Part shown: in pieces, positions 18,385 to 26,942 of the stretch | Layout of the letters: each line of letters begins with the position of its first letter | How positions within the stretch are numbered: the first letter of the stretch is position 1 | Source: Prolixibacteraceae bacterium UBA6029 | GTDB taxonomy: Bacteria; Bacteroidota; Bacteroidia; Bacteroidales; Prolixibacteraceae | Assembly (NCBI GenBank): GCA_002429385.1 | Contig: DIZL01000074.1 | Coordinates: 1-64,000, forward strand | Length of the DNA: 64,000 nt | Direction: 5' to 3' | Translations under genes and position numbers: made by a program | Notes under the pieces: generated by a model | Told to the model about the DNA's origin: nothing | Seen by the model: the letters and a program-made list of their open reading frames with translations, nothing else | The model's database searches: none

Positions 18385-18498
18385 TCTATCAGGACATCAC
18401 CGGGGCAGGGAGTTATTTTATCATTATCAGTCAACCGTATAATTGCAGGCAATTCCCAATAAATTACTAATTTTAGCCACTCTTATTTTTATTAAGTC

Positions 18499-18771
18499 AT
18501 GAATCTATTATTTGTCATTCTTTCGATTCCAAGCTTTTTAAGGACAATCGGTATAATCGTAATGGTTTACTATGGTTTAAAATTTGTGATACGCTTACTC
18601 TTTCCGGTGGTCGTGAAAAAAGCTATGAATAACATGCAGGAGCGGCAGACAGCCTACCAGCGTGGTGATCAGAAGCGCGAAGGAGAAGTGACCGTCGAAA
18701 GCAAGCGTGGTGATCAAAATAGAAATAAAAACTCCGGAGGAGAATATGTCGATTTCGAGGAAGTCGATTAA
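18499..18771 (+). CDS. DUF4834 family small membrane protein
   Basis: 90 residues: one hydrophobic segment (about 10-35, FLRTIGIIVMVYYGLKFVIR) and a charged, Gln/Arg-rich tail ending GGEYVDFEEVD. That layout and the acidic C-terminus are those of DUF4834, found only in Bacteroidota and of unknown function. A 17-bp terminator stem begins at its stop codon. Confidence 0.82.
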   Translation: MNLLFVILSIPSFLRTIGIIVMVYYGLKFVIRLLFPVVVKKAMNNMQERQTAYQRGDQKREGEVTVESKRGDQNRNKNSGGEYVDFEEVD

Positions 18772-18834
18772 GGAAAAAGTCATTAGTCATTTGAAAAGTC
18801 AATTTATAATTATCCTAATGACTTTTTCCTTTTA
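18770..18834 (+). terminator. Terminator hairpin overlapping the DUF4834 stop codon
   Basis: Two perfect 17-bp arms (18770-18786 and 18815-18831) enclose a 28-nt loop. A short T-stretch follows. The stem begins at the last base of the stop codon. Confidence 0.75.
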
Positions 18835-18881
18835 GTTAAAGGGGAAAATTATCAATAATAAATCATCAATAATAAATATCT

Positions 18882-20429
18882 ATGGCTCAGGAAGATGTTT
18901 TTAAGAAACTGGTAGCTCATTGTAAAGAATATGGATTTGTATTTCAGTCGAGCGAAATTTACGATGGTCTGGGTGCAGTTTATGATTATGGCCAAAATGG
19001 TGTTGAATTAAAAAATAACATTAAGAAATACTGGTGGGACTCGATGGTATTGCTGCACGAAAATGTGGTTGGTATTGATTCCGCAATTTTTATGCATCCT
19101 ACTATCTGGAAGGCTTCGGGACATGTCGATGCATTTAATGATCCGCTGATCGACAACAAGGATTCAAAAAAAAGATATCGTGCTGATGTGCTCATTGAAG
19201 AACAATTGGCCAAATTTGAGGATAAGATTGAAAAGGAAATTGAAAAGGCACGGAAGCGATTCGGTGAAACTTTCGATGAGAAACAATTCCGCGAAACCAA
19301 TGGCCGGGTACTCGAATATCAGCAAAAATGGGATGAACTGCAGGCCCGATTTGTGAAGGCGCTCAACGATAGCGACCTTGCCGAACTGAAACAAATTATT
19401 ATTGACCAGGAAATTGTATGCCCCGTATCGGGAACCCGTGAATGGACCGACGTTCGCCAGTTTAACCTGATGTTTGCCACTGAAATGGGCTCCACGGCCG
19501 ATGGAGCGCTGAAGGTTTATCTTCGCCCTGAAACGGCACAGGGTATTTTTGTCAATTACCTGAATGTGCAGAAAACAGGCCGTATGAAGATTCCATTCGG
19601 GATTGCTCAAATCGGTAAAGCTTTCCGTAACGAGATTGTTGCCCGTCAGTTCATTTTCCGTATGCGTGAATTTGAACAGATGGAAATGCAGTTCTTTGTT
19701 CGTCCGGGTTCTGATCCTGAATGGTTTCAGAAATGGAGAACTACCCGCATGAACTGGCACCAGTCATTGGGTTTTGGCAGTGAGAACTACCGTTTCCATG
19801 AACACGATAAACTGGCGCATTATGCCAATGCTGCTGTTGACATTGAATACCGCTTTCCTTTCGGATTTAAGGAAGTGGAGGGAATTCATTCACGGACTGA
19901 TTTTGACCTTTCTCAACACCAGAAGTTTTCAGGTAAGAAGATTCAGTATTTTGATCCTGAATTAAACGAATCGTATGTTCCTTATGTCATCGAGACTTCG
20001 ATTGGGGTAGACCGTATGTTCCTTCAAATCATCGCTGCATCTTATGCTGAAGAAGAAGTGATCAGCGAGGGAAAGAAAGATATTCGTGTGGTACTTCGTA
20101 TTCCTGCACCACTGGCTCCTGTAAAGCTGGCTGTTATGCCTTTAATGAAGAAAGATGGCCTGGCTGAAAAGGCCCGCGAAATCATTGAAGAGCTGAAGTT
20201 CGATTTCAACTGCCAGTATGATGAAAAGGATTCCATCGGTAAACGTTATCGCCGTCAGGATGCTATTGGTACACCATTTTGCGTAACTGTCGATCACATA
20301 ACACTTGAGGATAATACGGTTACTATCCGTTATCGTGATACCATGCTTCAGGACCGGGTAGCCATCAGCGAATTGAGGAGTATTATTGCAGGTGAGGTAA
20401 GCATGAAAAAGCTTTTTGCAAAACTATAG
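18882..20429 (+). CDS. glyQS: Glycyl-tRNA synthetase, single-chain class II
   Basis: Dimeric-type glycyl-tRNA synthetase of 515 residues. The N-terminus (GFVFQSSEIYDGLGAVYDYG) marks the eukaryal/Bacteroidota alpha2 form and not the split GlyQ/GlyS enzyme. Class II motifs 1-3 are present: GKAFRNEI with RPETAQG, REFEQMEMQFF, and GVDRM, then the anticodon-binding domain (VKLAVMPLMKKDGL...). It is monocistronic with a terminator at 20454. It needs no partner subunit. Confidence 0.97.
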   Translation: MAQEDVFKKLVAHCKEYGFVFQSSEIYDGLGAVYDYGQNGVELKNNIKKYWWDSMVLLHENVVGIDSAIFMHPTIWKASGHVDAFNDPLIDNKDSKKRYRADVLIEEQLAKFEDKIEKEIEKARKRFGETFDEKQFRETNGRVLEYQQKWDELQARFVKALNDSDLAELKQIIIDQEIVCPVSGTREWTDVRQFNLMFATEMGSTADGALKVYLRPETAQGIFVNYLNVQKTGRMKIPFGIAQIGKAFRNEIVARQFIFRMREFEQMEMQFFVRPGSDPEWFQKWRTTRMNWHQSLGFGSENYRFHEHDKLAHYANAAVDIEYRFPFGFKEVEGIHSRTDFDLSQHQKFSGKKIQYFDPELNESYVPYVIETSIGVDRMFLQIIAASYAEEEVISEGKKDIRVVLRIPAPLAPVKLAVMPLMKKDGLAEKAREIIEELKFDFNCQYDEKDSIGKRYRRQDAIGTPFCVTVDHITLEDNTVTIRYRDTMLQDRVAISELRSIIAGEVSMKKLFAKL

Positions 20430-20453
20430 ACCCGATTGCTAAAATATTGTCCC

Positions 20454-20486
20454 AATCCGATGCCTCATTGACATCGGATTTTTTAT
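20454..20486 (+). terminator. Rho-independent terminator after glyQS
   Basis: The stem aatccgatg / catcggatt (20454-20462 and 20472-20480) has a 9-nt loop and is followed by ttttt. Confidence 0.88.
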
Positions 20487-20654
20487 ACCCTTGTTTTAAT
20501 GTTTTTTACGATGCGAATCTTCATGATAAGCAGACTGAAACTTAATAAACCCAATTGATCAGGTTTTTTTATCAGCATATCAATTACCACCTTTAACTTT
20601 CCAACCGAAATAAATTATCTTTACCAAACAGGAGTTACACTTTTTGGACTGTTT

Positions 20655-21944
20655 ATGAAGAAGGTATTAATCATCACCTATTACTGGCCGCCATCGGGTG
20701 GGGCAGGTGTTCAGCGCTGGCTGAAATTTGCAAAATACCTGCCTGAATTTGGCTGGCAACCCATTATTCTGACTATCGATCCTCAATATGCCAGTTACCC
20801 GCAACGTGATGAAAGTCTGCTCTCGGAAGTAGATCCAGGTTGCCTGGTATACACCACCCAAAGCTTTGAACTGTATAACCTCTACAAACTGATTTCAGGG
20901 AAGAAGGAAGTTCCCTACGGTGGATTTGCCAATGATGCCAAAGAAGGAATCTTCCAGAAACTAGCCAAATTCCTGAGGGGAAATTTCTTATTGCCCGATC
21001 CGCGTAAAGGCTGGAACAAATATGCACTGAAAAAGGCTGCTGAATTAATCCATAAATACAATATCAAAACTGTTGTTACTACCAGTCCTCCGCATTCGAC
21101 CCAGCTCATCGGGTTAAAACTTAAAAAGCAATTCAACATCCAATGGATTGCCGACCTGCGTGATCCCTGGACGGATATATATTATTACAACCAGTTTAGC
21201 CATACCGCACTGGCCCGCTGGATTGATAAGCGTTACGAACGTAAAGTGGTCGAAAATGCTGATCTGCTGATCACAGTCAGTGAAGATGTAAAACGAATAT
21301 TTACTGAAAAGTCTGATTTAAATATCGCAGCTAAAACTGCCGTGATTCCCAACGGGTTCGACGAGGATGATTTCAAGATACCTTCTGTACCGGCCGAAAG
21401 GAGAAAGATTATTACCTATACCGGAACCATTTCTGAAGCTTACGATGTGGGGTGTCTCCTGAAAGCATTGTCCAGCCTGGACGATCGGTTGAAATCAGTG
21501 TTGCTGATTCGCTTTGTGGGTAAAGTTCCCCCATCGGTCGAGCAGAAGTTCAGAGCGGCCGGTCTGCAACTGGAGTTGGTCGGCTACGTCGATCACCCCA
21601 AATCCATCGAATACCTGTTTCGGTCTGATTTGCTGTTGCTGATTCTTCCGAAGGTGAAAAACAACCGGGGAATTCTTACCGGCAAGTTTTTTGAGTACCT
21701 GGCCTCCCATAAACCGATTTTGGCTATTGGTCCAACCGATGGTGACCTGGCTAAAATAATTCAGGAGACCCAATGTGGAAAACTCTTCGATTATGATGAT
21801 ACAGAAGGAATGTTTAACTATATTCAAGATCAGCTGGTCAACCCGCAAGTCAGAACAAATCCCGAATTGGCTAACCAGTATTCCCGAAAGGAACTGACCC
21901 GGAAGATTGTTCAGCTCCTTGAGACTAAACAGGTAAACGCATGA
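20655..21944 (+). CDS. Glycosyltransferase family 4-like protein
   Basis: GT-B fold transferase of 429 residues. The N-terminal acceptor domain starts KKVLIITYYWPPSGGAGVQR, typical of the Bacteroidota GT4-like family. The C-terminal donor domain has the TYTGTISEAYDV block and a GILTGKFFEYLA donor-binding segment. A near-consensus -7 box (TATCTTTA, 20616-20623) lies upstream. It overlaps the next gene by 4 bp (ATGA), so the two are translationally coupled. The donor and acceptor are unknown. Confidence 0.88.
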   Translation: MKKVLIITYYWPPSGGAGVQRWLKFAKYLPEFGWQPIILTIDPQYASYPQRDESLLSEVDPGCLVYTTQSFELYNLYKLISGKKEVPYGGFANDAKEGIFQKLAKFLRGNFLLPDPRKGWNKYALKKAAELIHKYNIKTVVTTSPPHSTQLIGLKLKKQFNIQWIADLRDPWTDIYYYNQFSHTALARWIDKRYERKVVENADLLITVSEDVKRIFTEKSDLNIAAKTAVIPNGFDEDDFKIPSVPAERRKIITYTGTISEAYDVGCLLKALSSLDDRLKSVLLIRFVGKVPPSVEQKFRAAGLQLELVGYVDHPKSIEYLFRSDLLLLILPKVKNNRGILTGKFFEYLASHKPILAIGPTDGDLAKIIQETQCGKLFDYDDTEGMFNYIQDQLVNPQVRTNPELANQYSRKELTRKIVQLLETKQVNA

Positions 21945-23752
21945 GCAAAACTGTAATCATAAACCGATCGCTTTCTGAGCCAGAGCTCTCTGAAATAAGC
22001 CTTTTGGCTGAAAACGGGGCAAAGGTATTTGGGGTGACTGGAAATAACCTTCCTGAATATGCCCATCGCATTGTTTTGAATCCCGAAGGAAAGAAGAGCA
22101 TCAATTATGAAACTATGGCCGAGGTGCTCCGTTTTGGCGATCTGCCTGTCGGTGATGAGACTCTGGCCGATCTATTTCGTATCGACACCACCAGTGTCTG
22201 GCACTACCATAAGTTCAGGGTCTATTTTGCTGTGCGCAACCTGATGTATTTCCTGAAGCCCATCCAACAAGAATTCAGCACCTTCGACGATCACATCTGG
22301 TTCGTTTCTTCGGAAGCCAAACCGCTCCTGAAGTTATATCCTGAAGTTGATTATCGATTTTCAACTGTAAAATCCAACGACAAATTCAACTTAGGCAATC
22401 TGATCAGCTATCTGGTCCTGGTCAAGTACCGTTTTCTGACCTATATGTTTTCATCGGATAAGAAGCCGGAATACCTCCTGTACCTGACTGAAAAGTATTC
22501 TAATGTTCTGGACAAATCTACTTTGACCGTTCATAAGGGACATCACATTCTGGAGTACCTGATTTCGGAACTCGATAACCGCTTTGCCCTGCTGACGGAA
22601 GTGTTAATGCCTAAACCCAAAGGAAAGTCTGACTATTCGTTTTCCTGGAAACAATATCAAACTAGCTGGAATCATCGTCCAAAGATCTTTGTCGAAGGGT
22701 TTCTCATTACAGGATGGCTCAAAGGCAGTGTTCATAAATCCGCCCATATTGCCATGGAAAAGATGCTTCTGGCTTATCCAAAAGTGAGCAGTGAGGAGCT
22801 TTCGACCGTTCATCAGTTAACGCTCGAAGTGTTTCGTTCGCTTCATAAATCCACAGGCTTCTTTCTCTATCGCTATTTCGCGGCGCGGAATTATTTCAAA
22901 TCCTCAGGAATTAAAGCCGTGATTGCCGCCGACGAGAACAGTCCGCTAACCAAATCACTTCTGGATGCGGCCAGGTTCTGCGGAATAAAAATCATTGGAT
23001 TGCAGCATGGCACCATGCATGATCTGCATCCAGCCTATTTGTATACCCCCCTTGATGCCGGAAACCATGTCATGCCCGATCTGACCCTGACCTGGGGAAA
23101 ATACTGGGAGCAATTCCTGATTGAAAAAGGCAATTATCCTGTAGGTTCGGTCGTTTCGGCAGGACAGATCCGCACCGACATCATACCTGTTTTGCTGAAG
23201 GCCGAACAACAAAAAAGCGATGCTGCCTTTAGGATTGTATTTGCCTCACAGCCCCAGCGCGATCCGGAGTTGAGGTATCAGGCAGCATTCGATGTATTTA
23301 AGGCCGCCGGGAATATACCCGATGCACGGTTGATTGTTAAGCTCCATCCCCGCGAATTTGCCGATGCCGGATACTATAGCTCCATTGCAGCCGAAGCCGG
23401 ATGCATAAATTACAGTTTCGACCTGACCTCCGACTTGTATCAATTGATTGCATCCTGTGATGTGCTCATTACCTGCTTTTCAACGGTCGGTACCGAAACG
23501 GTTTATTTCCACAAACCCTTGATTATTCTCGACCATCTGAGGCAGGACATCATGGGATATGCTGCAGAAGGCGTGGCCTTTCAGGCTACGGATGCCGATA
23601 GCCTGACCCGAATCCTATCAGGAATACTGGACGGGACACTGCAAATAGACCGTGTGAAGGTTGATGCATTTATAGATAAGTATGCCTTTCTGATCGACGG
23701 GAAAGTGGCTGAACGATGCATTAAGGCGATTACACTCGCTTCGTCTTGCTGA
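21941..23752 (+). CDS. GT-B-like surface-glycan transferase, probably cytidine-activated donor
   Basis: 603 residues, not a close match to any family I can name with certainty. The C-terminal half looks like a GT-B donor domain: AADENSPL, GLQHGTMHD, a KLHPRE segment and SCDVLITCFSTVGTE. A D/E-D/E motif, an HP motif and an S/T-S/T motif in this order occur in GT-B bacterial sialyltransferases and polyol-phosphate transferases, which bind CMP- or CDP-activated donors. It is coupled to the GT4 gene (4-bp overlap) and lies next to CMP-nonulosonate genes. A nonulosonate transferase is a reasonable inference and unproven. Confidence 0.6.
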   Translation: MSKTVIINRSLSEPELSEISLLAENGAKVFGVTGNNLPEYAHRIVLNPEGKKSINYETMAEVLRFGDLPVGDETLADLFRIDTTSVWHYHKFRVYFAVRNLMYFLKPIQQEFSTFDDHIWFVSSEAKPLLKLYPEVDYRFSTVKSNDKFNLGNLISYLVLVKYRFLTYMFSSDKKPEYLLYLTEKYSNVLDKSTLTVHKGHHILEYLISELDNRFALLTEVLMPKPKGKSDYSFSWKQYQTSWNHRPKIFVEGFLITGWLKGSVHKSAHIAMEKMLLAYPKVSSEELSTVHQLTLEVFRSLHKSTGFFLYRYFAARNYFKSSGIKAVIAADENSPLTKSLLDAARFCGIKIIGLQHGTMHDLHPAYLYTPLDAGNHVMPDLTLTWGKYWEQFLIEKGNYPVGSVVSAGQIRTDIIPVLLKAEQQKSDAAFRIVFASQPQRDPELRYQAAFDVFKAAGNIPDARLIVKLHPREFADAGYYSSIAAEAGCINYSFDLTSDLYQLIASCDVLITCFSTVGTETVYFHKPLIILDHLRQDIMGYAAEGVAFQATDADSLTRILSGILDGTLQIDRVKVDAFIDKYAFLIDGKVAERCIKAITLASSC

Positions 23753-23763
23753 ACCTTGCCCGA

Positions 23764-23900
23764 AGCGTCATCCCGAACTTGTTTCGGGACCCCCTGATAG
23801 TGCGAGGAGTCTTTTATTCCTAATTCTTTGGAGTCATGTGCTATGTTTCAGCACCCCCTCGCATTATAAGGGGGTGCTGAAACAAGTTCAGCATGACGCT
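23764..23900. repeat. REP-like composite palindrome (GTCATCCTGAAC class)
   Basis: The terminal arms 23764-23785 and 23879-23900 are inverted copies (20 of 22 match) carrying the widespread agcgtcat...gaacttgtttc sequence. Inside lies a perfect 15-bp hairpin (23845-23859 / 23869-23883). A second, shorter copy occurs at 49053-49085. It lies between the convergent GT gene and the orphan antitoxin gene, where it may also end transcription. Confidence 0.8.
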
Positions 23901-23916
23901 GCAATTCAACATTTCA

Positions 23917-24153
23917 TTAGGAGTTTTCTTTGGGCAAACCTTTTTTGAATTTAGCCCACGAAATTCCCTTTTCCTTGCCTGATATTAAATCATCTGACCG
24001 CCTTTCGAGTTCAGCTACAAGCTCATCGTCCTGCCACCATTCATTTACCTGATTAATTTCGCTTTCAACGATTGTGTAAATAGCCTTTACTTTCTTATCA
24101 TCTGCGGTCTTGATATACTCGTATAGTTTCTGTCTGATTTCAGCGGTATTCAT
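23917..24153 (-). CDS. Orphan addiction-module antitoxin-like protein
   Basis: 78 residues. The N-terminal helix (TAEIRQKLYEYIKTADDKKVKAIYTIVE) and the tail ELERRSDDLISGKEKGISW match the putative addiction-module component family that normally pairs with a RelE/ParE-type toxin. No toxin gene flanks it: on one side is a REP element, on the other the HAD phosphatase gene. Either the toxin was lost or the protein acts alone. Confidence 0.7.
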   Translation of the reverse strand: MNTAEIRQKLYEYIKTADDKKVKAIYTIVESEINQVNEWWQDDELVAELERRSDDLISGKEKGISWAKFKKGLPKENS

Positions 24154-24195
24154 AGAACTGCTTTTTACACAAAGTTAAGAAATTACAGCTAATGT

Positions 24196-24714
24196 TTATA
24201 TTATCTGTCTTGTCGCCTCCAAATATTTCTCGATGGCTGTATCCAGCATATTTTCCTTCTGAAGCAGGATCTCAACGAATTCGCGGAAGGCGCCGTCTCC
24301 GCCTCTTCGGCCTAACCGCAGGCCGGCATATCTCAACATATAGGCCGGGGCGTTGGCCGGAACGGCGCTGAACCCTACGGCCTTTAACAACAGGGCATCG
24401 TTCAGGTCGTCGCCAATATAGGCCACTTCCTGAAGCGAAATATTCATCTCCGAACAAATCCTTTCAGCCGTTTCTAGTTTATTTCTGACCCCCATGTATA
24501 GCCGTTCGATCTTGAGTTTATCTGCACGTGCCTGAACAATCTGAGTGTTTTCACCCGTGATGATGCCCAATGGAATACCGAGCAGCCTCAGGAATAAGAC
24601 CCCCGCACTGTCGCTCGTGTTAAACTTCTTCAGTTCATTCCCGCTCTGGTCGTAATACATCCCGCCATCTGTCCATACCCCGTCAATATCGGTCAATACA
24701 AGTTTTATCTTCAT
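24196..24714 (-). CDS. KdsC-like HAD phosphatase, probable nonulosonate-9-phosphate phosphatase
   Basis: 172-residue C0-type HAD phosphatase without a cap domain, the KdsC/NeuNAc-9-P phosphatase group. Motif I is LTDIDGVWTDG (Asp8, Asp10), motif II IITGE, motif III the Lys in RNKLE, and motif IV GDDLND. It overlaps the NeuB gene by 4 bp. In Bacteroides thetaiotaomicron a HAD enzyme of this type dephosphorylates KDN-9-phosphate. The same job here is inferred from the neighbours; Kdo-8-phosphate phosphatase is the alternative. Confidence 0.82.
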   Translation of the reverse strand: MKIKLVLTDIDGVWTDGGMYYDQSGNELKKFNTSDSAGVLFLRLLGIPLGIITGENTQIVQARADKLKIERLYMGVRNKLETAERICSEMNISLQEVAYIGDDLNDALLLKAVGFSAVPANAPAYMLRYAGLRLGRRGGDGAFREFVEILLQKENMLDTAIEKYLEATRQII

Positions 24715-25757
24715 CTTTCAATCATTTCAGAATATATGATTTCGTTCGCGGGTATGTCGGCCTTCGCTTTATGGCCGATCACCTGAGTTCTTTCGGCCCA
24801 TTTGAATCCGTCGCCGGGGCTGAGCATATGCAGGTCATTTTCAGTAATCGTTTCTCCCGAGGAAATGTTACGCAGTGTTGCGATTGAGCGTTCCAGCTTC
24901 ACCCGTGTGGCCTGCACCTTGTCGCTCACGAACAAGGCATTTTCACCGATGGCATATTCGGTGTTGCGAATGTCGCGGACCATACGCCAGATGCCCTCAG
25001 GCTCGAGCGATCCGCGATGATCCGTGCCCTTCATGTTCCGATCAAGGGTAATGTGCTTCTCGATGATTTCAGCGCCCATCCCCACGGCCACTGCCGGCAT
25101 CAGGATCCCGATGGAATGATCGGAATAGCCTATCGTATATTGAGGATAATGTTCCTTCAGGTATTGAATGCTTAACAGGTTGATGTTCTGGTATTCTGAC
25201 GGGTATTGCGACAGGCAGTGCAGAATGCTGATGCCTGAATGGTACCTTGTGATGATCTCCAGGGCATCGTCCAGTTCTTTCCGGCCCGTCATCCCGGTCG
25301 AGAGAATGATGGGTATTTTCGTTTCAGCCATTACTTCCAGAAGAGGAAGATTAGTCAGGTCACGCGAGGCCACCTTGAGCCGGTCGGGAGTAAATAAACG
25401 CAGCATCGAAAGACAGCCTTTGGCGCAAAGCGTTTCGACCACTTCAAGCCCCTTGGATTTTGCATACTGATAAACTTCCAGGTGCTGTTCGTCATTCAGT
25501 TCCAGAAAAGCACGGTGCTCACCGTACGTCTTGCCGAATGAATTCGCATTCTCGTAGGGACGAAACATTTCGGAAGCCGACAACTCCTCATTCAGATCGC
25601 GCCGTGTCATCTTTACCGCGTTCATGGGCATCAGCTTTTGCCCAAATAGATGATCGATCACCGGTTCGGTAATCACATCGATCAGCTTTTTGGCAATCTC
25701 AACATCGCCATTGTGGTTCTGGCCGATTTCGCCGATAATATAAGTTGGTTTTACCAT
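24711..25757 (-). CDS. NeuB-family nonulosonate (KDN/sialate-type) synthase
   Basis: 348 residues: a TIM-barrel NeuB domain (about 1-280) and a C-terminal SAF/antifreeze-like domain (about 290-348, SIATLRNISSGETITENDL...). The entry motif EIGQNHNGD and GYSDHSIG with EKHITLDR are conserved. Unlike common NeuB proteins, the STPFD segment reads VETLCAKG and KIPSGE reads KVASRD, and there is an insertion after residue 30, so this is a divergent branch. It should condense PEP with a hexose or its 6-phosphate. Being coupled to a phosphatase favours a phosphorylated substrate. Confidence 0.88.
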   Translation of the reverse strand: MVKPTYIIGEIGQNHNGDVEIAKKLIDVITEPVIDHLFGQKLMPMNAVKMTRRDLNEELSASEMFRPYENANSFGKTYGEHRAFLELNDEQHLEVYQYAKSKGLEVVETLCAKGCLSMLRLFTPDRLKVASRDLTNLPLLEVMAETKIPIILSTGMTGRKELDDALEIITRYHSGISILHCLSQYPSEYQNINLLSIQYLKEHYPQYTIGYSDHSIGILMPAVAVGMGAEIIEKHITLDRNMKGTDHRGSLEPEGIWRMVRDIRNTEYAIGENALFVSDKVQATRVKLERSIATLRNISSGETITENDLHMLSPGDGFKWAERTQVIGHKAKADIPANEIIYSEMIER

Positions 25758-25776
25758 ATTTCTAAGTTGTGAAGTC

Positions 25777-26526
25777 CTATTTCTGATTCTTCCCGATTTC
25801 TTTTTTCATCTGTTCCAATACCTCCGGATGCCCATCCAGCCAACTGACGATTTCAGGAATACCAAATTTAGGGTTTTCCCCGCTGATTGTTGCAAATATT
25901 TTTTGCTGAATATCGAAATCCTCTGCAGTATCCAGTGTCATGCGGATATCGGTTCGCGAAAACACTACCGGATCAGCCTTCAGAAACTGAACGTTGAACA
26001 ATTCGGGGTTACCGTAAACGTAATTGGTCACGTGCTCGTGGTACAGCTTTTCTGAAGTAAGCCCTGCCGCCTTTTCAAGCGCATCCAGCCGGACTGCCTC
26101 AGTCCAAAAGCCAAAGTGAGTAAGGATAGAGGGCTTGTTTCCTTCCAGCTGAAACCCCAGATAATCTGCATCCGACGCTTCGAAAGTGGCTGTCAGGGTC
26201 TGCAAAGCGTCTAAATCGAGAAACGGATTATCTGCACATACCCGAATGATTTTACTGAACCCAAACTGACGGGCAGCCCCGATAAAACGGCCCAGCACAT
26301 CATTCTCCGATCCGCGGTAAACCGGCACCCCGTGTTTCGCAGCCAGCTCGCTAAGCCGGTCATCCTGGGGGTTTTCCGTAGTAGCCAAAACCACGGGCAA
26401 ATTCATTTTTTTAGCCTTCTCAAGCAACAAATCCAGGATGGACTGCTCCCCGTAAAAAGGCAGGATCACCTTTTCAGGCATACGTGTAGAGCCTGTTCGG
26501 GCTTGAATGAGGATTCCTAAAGACAT
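25777..26526 (-). CDS. Nonulosonate cytidylyltransferase (SpsF/CMP-sialate synthetase-like)
   Basis: About 249 residues. The nucleotide-binding N-terminus ILIQARTGSTRMPEKV is the SpsF/acylneuraminate cytidylyltransferase signature, and RVCADNPFLD carries the metal-binding Asp. ATG 26526 is used; the longer frame to 26556 adds an unconserved leader. It is the first gene of a three-gene operon with the NeuB-type synthase (19 bp downstream) and the HAD phosphatase. Expected product: a CMP-activated nonulosonate, most likely CMP-KDN. Confidence 0.85.
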   Translation of the reverse strand: MSLGILIQARTGSTRMPEKVILPFYGEQSILDLLLEKAKKMNLPVVLATTENPQDDRLSELAAKHGVPVYRGSENDVLGRFIGAARQFGFSKIIRVCADNPFLDLDALQTLTATFEASDADYLGFQLEGNKPSILTHFGFWTEAVRLDALEKAAGLTSEKLYHEHVTNYVYGNPELFNVQFLKADPVVFSRTDIRMTLDTAEDFDIQQKIFATISGENPKFGIPEIVSWLDGHPEVLEQMKKEIGKNQK

Positions 26527-26942
26527 TACGGACGATTTACAGATTCGTGTGACCACAAAAATACAGAAATTATGAATGGTATGACACCGGCCCTCTTAAT
26601 CCTGATTCCCGAATCCTATAACCGCCTTTTTCACTTCACAAAAGTTTATTTTATCTCATTATTCGTGACCATCCGGCAAACCATTAATTGTGTTCTGACC
26701 GGGTATGACCTGCCCCTAACCTGTCACCTTGTGTGTACCTTGTGTGTACATTGAGTGTACCTTGTGTGTACCTTGTGTGTTCATGAACACATATTCTACA
26801 CAGAAGATACACTCAATGTATACACAAGGTATACTTATACCTAAGCCCGATAGGCAGGGGAATAACACGCAAAGAGGGGCCGGTACGACACGAATATCCC
26901 GGTTGTGGCGCTGATAAAGGGGTATGAGTTCAGGAAGAATGT
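26527..26942. other. Intergenic region carrying a tandem/inverted repeat array
   Basis: 416 bp between the cytidylyltransferase and flippase genes. No gene is supported. An open frame through 26729-26914 is generated by the repeat itself. The only structured part is the array at 26726-26834. Confidence 0.6.
26726..26834. repeat. 11-bp tandem array with inverted partner (accttgtgtgt units)
   Basis: Five consecutive 11-bp units run from 26726 to 26780: four are accttgtgtgt and the third is acattgagtgt. The segment 26809-26834 is the inverted copy of 26733-26758 (24 of 26 match), so the array folds into a long hairpin. Same architecture as at 14.2 and 60.0 kb, but a different unit sequence. Confidence 0.88.

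Noticed and set aside
19164..19760. Long minus-strand frame opposite glyQS
   Set aside because: Antisense shadow with no domain; the plus strand encodes an unmistakable synthetase.
26729..26914. 61-residue open frame with Cys/Val repeats
   Set aside because: It is read through the 11-bp tandem array; its Cys-rich pattern is a by-product of the repeat and it has no family features.
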